Below, in pieces: positions 60,944-64,000 of a stretch of DNA of 64,000 bases (the stretch's first letter is position 1; every line of letters starts with the position of its first letter). The position numbers were made by a program, and so were the translations under genes. The DNA comes from Saccharospirillum alexandrii_A. GTDB lineage: Bacteria; Pseudomonadota; Gammaproteobacteria; Pseudomonadales; Natronospirillaceae. Under the pieces are notes generated by a model that saw only the letters and a program-made list of their open reading frames with translations, was not told where the DNA came from and searched no databases. The stretch covers positions 1,178,001 to 1,242,000 of the forward strand of contig NZ_JBHZRJ010000001.1 in the NCBI RefSeq assembly GCF_043641555.1. Direction: 5' to 3'.

Positions 60944-61903
60944 ATGAGCACTCAACACCACGAATTGATCATCCTGGGCTCTGGCCCGGCGGGATACACG
61001 GCGGCCGTTTATGCAGCACGGGCCAATCTTAAACCGGTGCTGATCACCGGTATGCAGATGGGCGGTCAGCTGACCACCACCACCGAAGTCGAAAACTGGC
61101 CTGGTGGCCATGCGGAGTTGCAAGGCCCGCAGTTGATGGAAGAGATGAAGGCCCACGCTGAACGATTCAACACCGAGATCATTTTCGATCACATTCATAC
61201 CACCGATCTGGCCAAGCCGCCGTTTACACTGGTGGGTGACCAGGGTACTTATACCTGTGATGCGCTGATCATAAGCACCGGCGCCAGCGCCCGCTACCTG
61301 GGGCTGGATAGCGAAGAAGCCTTTAAAGGCAAAGGTGTGTCGGCCTGTGCGACCTGTGATGGCTTTTTCTACCGCAACAAAGAAGTCAGTGTGATCGGTG
61401 GGGGTAATACCGCCGTTGAAGAAGCGTTGTATCTGTCGAACATTGCCAGCAAGGTGCACGTAATTCACCGTCGTGATAGCTTCCGCTCCGAGAAGATTTT
61501 GGGTGACCGTCTGATGGACAAGGTGCAGGAAGGCAAGGTGGTACTGCACTGGAACCGCACGCTGGATGAAGTGCTGGGCGACGAGATGGGCGTGACCGGT
61601 ATTCGTATCAAGAGCACTCAGAACGAAGAAACTGAAGAACTGAAGCTGGATGGCGTGTTTGTGGCGATTGGCCATACGCCGAATACCCAGATCTTTGAAG
61701 GTCAGTTGGATATGGCCGGTGGGTACATCAAGGTGAAATCAGGCCTGGAAGGCAATGCGACGGCGACCAGTGTGCCGGGTGTATTTGCTTCTGGCGATGT
61801 GATGGACCATGTGTATCGTCAGGCGATTACTTCGGCGGGTACCGGCTGTATGGCTGCGTTGGATGCTGAAAAGTATCTGGATAATCTGAAGCACGCGGGT
61901 TGA
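60944..61903 (+). CDS. trxB: Thioredoxin reductase
   Basis: NADPH-dependent flavoenzyme that reduces thioredoxin. 319 residues from MSTQHH; a GTG five codons earlier is a less likely start. FAD motif GSGPAGYTAAVYAARA, redox pair Cys135 and Cys138 (SACATCDGFF), NADPH motif GGGNTAVEEALYL, and the C-terminal FAD motif GVFASGDVMD. Convergent with minE. Confidence 0.97.
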   Translation: MSTQHHELIILGSGPAGYTAAVYAARANLKPVLITGMQMGGQLTTTTEVENWPGGHAELQGPQLMEEMKAHAERFNTEIIFDHIHTTDLAKPPFTLVGDQGTYTCDALIISTGASARYLGLDSEEAFKGKGVSACATCDGFFYRNKEVSVIGGGNTAVEEALYLSNIASKVHVIHRRDSFRSEKILGDRLMDKVQEGKVVLHWNRTLDEVLGDEMGVTGIRIKSTQNEETEELKLDGVFVAIGHTPNTQIFEGQLDMAGGYIKVKSGLEGNATATSVPGVFASGDVMDHVYRQAITSAGTGCMAALDAEKYLDNLKHAG

Positions 61904-61941
61904 AGCCACACAGGTTAAATTTGGTATTTTGCCATTGGTCC

Positions 61942-62054
61942 GTGTCAGGCACCGGGTGCACCTATCCGGGGTCGGCGTGAACCCATCCGTGGGGCCTAGA
62001 CTGAAGCATCCATGCTTCAGACTTCCCCGGATAGGTACACCCGGCACCTGACAC
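61942..62054. repeat. Three-way-junction repeat, copy 1
   Basis: Outer arms at 61942-61971 and 62025-62054 pair over 30 bp with three mismatches. Inside are two hairpins: CCCATCCGTGGG (61982-61993) and CTGAAGCAT-CC-ATGCTTCAG (62001-62020). The single-stranded joints GTCGGCGTGAA and GCCTAGA are identical in copy 2, while the stems differ in a paired way. It lies between the convergent trxB and minE and may serve as their terminator. Confidence 0.85.
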
Positions 62055-62094
62055 TCGCTTTTGCGTCCTCAGATGCCAGAACTAACTGCACGTT

Positions 62095-62349
62095 TTACTT
62101 AGGCAGGTTAACGTTCACTTCCAGTATTGAATAATTCCCTTCTTCATTGATATCGACCTGGAGCTGTTCCGGGCCGATGTCGACATATTTCCGGATCACA
62201 TCCATGATGTCGCGTTGCAGCGCGGGCAGGTAGTCGGGCGCGTTTCGCTGGTGGCGCTCGTGGGCGACGATGACCTTTAACCTCTCTTTGGCTACATGCG
62301 CAGACTTGGGCGTTTTGCTGTTGTCCCTGAACAAGTCAAAAATTGACAT
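62095..62349 (-). CDS. minE: Cell division topological specificity factor MinE
   Basis: Drives MinD off the membrane and so the pole-to-pole oscillation. 84 residues from MSIFDLF, the family start; the open frame begins four codons earlier. N-terminal membrane-binding/anti-MinCD segment (MSIFDLFRDNSKTPKSAH, then KERLKVIVAH) and the C-terminal topology domain. The ATG is one base after the minD stop. Confidence 0.96.
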   Translation of the reverse strand: MSIFDLFRDNSKTPKSAHVAKERLKVIVAHERHQRNAPDYLPALQRDIMDVIRKYVDIGPEQLQVDINEEGNYSILEVNVNLPK

Positions 62350-62350
62350 C

Positions 62351-63160
62351 TCAGCCTCCAAAGACGCGTTTCAGGAAGCCTTTGCGCTGAGCTTCCAGGA
62401 ACCGGTGCGGTTTTTCTTCGCCGAGGAACCGGGCAACGGTGTCCAGATAAGCCTGGCCGGCATCGCTTTTTTCGTCCAGAACCACTGGCATGCCTTTGTT
62501 CGAGGCATTCAGTACGGCCTGGCTTTCGGGAATGATGCCGAGCAGTGGGATGGCCAGAATCTCTTCGATATCGGGTACATCGAGCATGTCGCCCCGGGCG
62601 ACCCGTTCGGGATCGAAGCGGGTGATCAGCAGGTGTTCGCGAACCGGTGGCTGATTGTTCTCGGCCCGGAAGCTCTTGCTTTGCAGAATGCCCAGAATGC
62701 GGTCTGAATCCCGAACGGAGGAGACTTCGGGGTTGGTGACGACGATGGCTTCATCGGCGTAGTACAGCGCCATTTGCGCGCCTTGCTCGATGCCGGCCGG
62801 GGAGTCGCAGACAATGTAGTCAAATTGCTCGGCCAGGTCGTCCAGTACTTTTTTGACGCCTTCTTTGGTCAGGGCGTCTTTGTCGCGGGTCTGGGAGGCA
62901 GGCAAGATATAGAGGTTGTCGCAGCGCTTGTCTTTGATCAGGGCCTGGTTGAGGCTGGCTTCCTGCTGAATGACATTGACGAAATCGAACACGACGCGGC
63001 GTTCGCAGTTCATGATGATATCCAGGTTGCGCAGGCCGATGTCAAAGTCAATAACAACGGTTTTGTGGCCACGCAGTGCCAGGCCCATACTGATGGCGGC
63101 GCTGGAGGTGGTTTTTCCGACGCCGCCCTTGCCGGAGGTGATGACAACGATCTTTGCCAA
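62351..63160 (-). CDS. minD: Septum-site ATPase MinD
   Basis: Membrane-cycling ATPase that recruits MinC. 269 residues. Deviant Walker A SGKGGVGKTT (about 9-18), switch regions with VIDFDIGLRN and YIVCDSPAGIEQGA, and the C-terminal amphipathic membrane-targeting helix (EAQRKGFLKRVFGG). Coupled with minE. The gap to minC upstream (333 bp) is much longer than usual. Confidence 0.98.
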   Translation of the reverse strand: MAKIVVITSGKGGVGKTTSSAAISMGLALRGHKTVVIDFDIGLRNLDIIMNCERRVVFDFVNVIQQEASLNQALIKDKRCDNLYILPASQTRDKDALTKEGVKKVLDDLAEQFDYIVCDSPAGIEQGAQMALYYADEAIVVTNPEVSSVRDSDRILGILQSKSFRAENNQPPVREHLLITRFDPERVARGDMLDVPDIEEILAIPLLGIIPESQAVLNASNKGMPVVLDEKSDAGQAYLDTVARFLGEEKPHRFLEAQRKGFLKRVFGG

Positions 63161-63493
63161 GATGACGCTTCCTTTTGACGTTAACGTTTTACAATTAAGA
63201 GTTGGCTAAAACAGCATTGGGCGGATTATCCGCTTTTTTGCCGGCACCGGCCAATCTATCTCAGTGTCGACATTTCATGATGTTGCCTGCCAGTGTCTCA
63301 GAGGCTTCCAGCCTACTGCAAGAGATCGCCACTTATGCCTGGATGCCGGAGGTCCGTTTCGGGTACGGGGTTTGCCTGTCTGGGGTCGGCGTGAATCCAT
63401 CCATGGAGCCTAGATCGCAGCATCCATGCTGCGAACTACCCCAGACAGGCAAACCCCGTACCCTTCACTCAATTCGGAGGCACCTAGCTGCTT
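63161..63493. other. Unusual 333-bp gap between minC and minD
   Basis: Gene-free. It holds copy 2 of the three-way-junction repeat (63361-63463), and the rest shows no ORF or clear promoter. Since the structure lies between genes of one operon, minD-minE may need a separate promoter in 63161-63360. Confidence 0.6.
63361..63463. repeat. Three-way-junction repeat, copy 2
   Basis: Outer arms at 63361-63385 and 63439-63463 are perfectly complementary over 25 bp. Inner hairpins TCCATCCATGGA (63396-63407) and CGCAGCAT-CC-ATGCTGCG (63416-63433). Same joints as copy 1 (GTCGGCGTGAA and GCCTAGA). Every difference from copy 1 inside a stem is matched on the other side. Confidence 0.85.
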
Positions 63494-64000
63494 TCAAAAC
63501 TGTTCAATCACCAACTGCTCGTTTTCCAATCTGACCCGGGTCGGTCGGTTTGGCTCCGCATTCAAATCATCCCGAACCTGATAATTACCCGCTATGGCCA
63601 GCAAGTCAGCATCGAGGTTCTGGCAAACGATTTCGGCCAGCGTATCGCCTTGTACCCCGGCCATTGCCCGACCGCGCAGTGCACCGTAAACGTGGATGCT
63701 GCCATCGGCGATGACTTCAGCGCCGGAACTGACCTGGTTCATGATCAGCAAGTGAGCACCGCGGGCGTATATTTGCTGGCCTGAGCGAACAGGCTGGCGA
63801 ATAACCTGGGTTTCCAGTCCTGTAGCGGCGGCTTCGGCTTTGCTTGCCCGGGTTGCCCGGTCTTTATCGTCAACCCAGGCCAGGTTGAATCGTTCGCACC
63901 AGGGGGTCAGGGTGTCTTTTGGGCCGGCCAGGGCGAACACGACCAGGCGCTGTTCGCGGGCGAAGTCGAGCATCTGTTGCAGGGTGCTATCGGTGAGCTC
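63494..64000 (-). CDS. minC: Septum-site inhibitor MinC, N-terminal part cut by the window
   Basis: FtsZ-assembly inhibitor. About 168 residues of the 3' part are in the window; the frame runs on past its edge. The end of the N-terminal FtsZ-binding domain (LVVFALAGPKDTLTPWCERF) is visible, then a linker, then the C-terminal beta-helix dimer domain (ARGAHLLIMNQVSSGAEVIA, then DGSIHVYGALRGRAMAGVQG) that binds MinD and the FtsZ tail. First gene of minCDE. Confidence 0.96.
   Translation of the reverse strand, partial: ELTDSTLQQMLDFAREQRLVVFALAGPKDTLTPWCERFNLAWVDDKDRATRASKAEAAATGLETQVIRQPVRSGQQIYARGAHLLIMNQVSSGAEVIADGSIHVYGALRGRAMAGVQGDTLAEIVCQNLDADLLAIAGNYQVRDDLNAEPNRPTRVRLENEQLVIEQF

Noticed and set aside
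61739..62047. 102-codon minus-strand frame over copy 1 of the structured repeat
   Set aside because: It is a translation of the repeat and of antisense trxB sequence; the repeat's covariation shows it is not coding.
1..64000. CRISPR array, tRNA or rRNA genes
   Set aside because: No regularly spaced repeats, cloverleaf tRNA patterns with TTC-loop signatures or rRNA cores were seen when reading both strands; rnpB is the only stable RNA gene found.

Overview
This window is a contiguous piece of a gammaproteobacterial chromosome. The gene orders aroQ-accB-accC-prmA-DUF3426-dusB-fis-purH, lpoA-yraN-diaA-dolP, rsmI-rnpB-mraZ followed by the full mur/fts (dcw) cluster, pilBCD-coaE-yacG and minCDE are those of Pseudomonas-like and Oceanospirillales-like bacteria. 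A meso-DAP type MurE, LpxC, LpoA and a DolP-like lipoprotein show a Gram-negative envelope. The genus cannot be fixed from the sequence alone; a marine Oceanospirillales-type organism is my inference.

Layout. 1-8000 (minus strand): purH (cut by the window edge), fis, dusB, a zinc-ribbon membrane protein, prmA, accC, accB, aroQ. 8345-12470: a DUF2333 protein, ppa, aroA and a tandem universal stress protein. 12749-16095 (minus): dolP, diaA, yraN, lpoA. 16262-17530: rsmI and the RNase P RNA gene rnpB. 17509-24867: a roughly 7.4-kb, visibly AT-rich integrative element inserted in the 3' end of rnpB. It is bounded by a 21-bp direct repeat (one mismatch) and carries a tyrosine integrase, a PIN-domain protein, a small membrane protein, a serine resolvase, a PEP-CTERM protein, a resolvase remnant and an inovirus-Gp2/YfjJ-like protein. 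25467-43375: a mraZ promoter with MraZ operator repeats, then mraZ-rsmH-ftsL-ftsI-murE-murF-mraY-murD-ftsW-murG-murC-ddl-ftsQ-ftsA-ftsZ-lpxC, mostly overlapping or nearly so. 43516-50986: a LytM/M23 peptidase, secA, argJ, a MutT-type Nudix hydrolase, an MFS drug-type transporter preceded by a 42-codon leader ORF, and yacG. 51303-55683 (minus): coaE, pilD, pilC, pilB. 56205-59862 (plus): a sigma-54-like promoter, a 59-residue minimal type IV pilin, a secreted six-cysteine protein, a second 59-residue pilin and a three-gene ABC-transporter set. 59947-64000: ampE, trxB and minE-minD-minC (minC cut by the window edge).

How the genes fit together. The pilBCD machinery is divergent from the pilin locus, as pilBCD and pilA are in Pseudomonas, but the pilin locus itself does not look like a classical gammaproteobacterial pilA. 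It encodes only the N-terminal pilin helix, twice, plus a separate disulfide-type secreted protein and an ABC transporter. That combination recalls the split PilA-N/PilA-C pilins of Geobacter and the PilGHI transporter of Myxococcus. I consider it the best candidate here for an unusual system. The division genes, the Min system, the LytM factor and peptidoglycan synthesis make much of the rest a cell-envelope growth region.

Small structured DNA is also present: two copies of a three-way-junction repeat with compensatory changes in all stems (61942-62054 and 63361-63463), and two foldable inverted-repeat elements that end on stop codons of neighbouring genes (12589-12752 and 51021-51304). I saw no tRNA, rRNA or CRISPR array.
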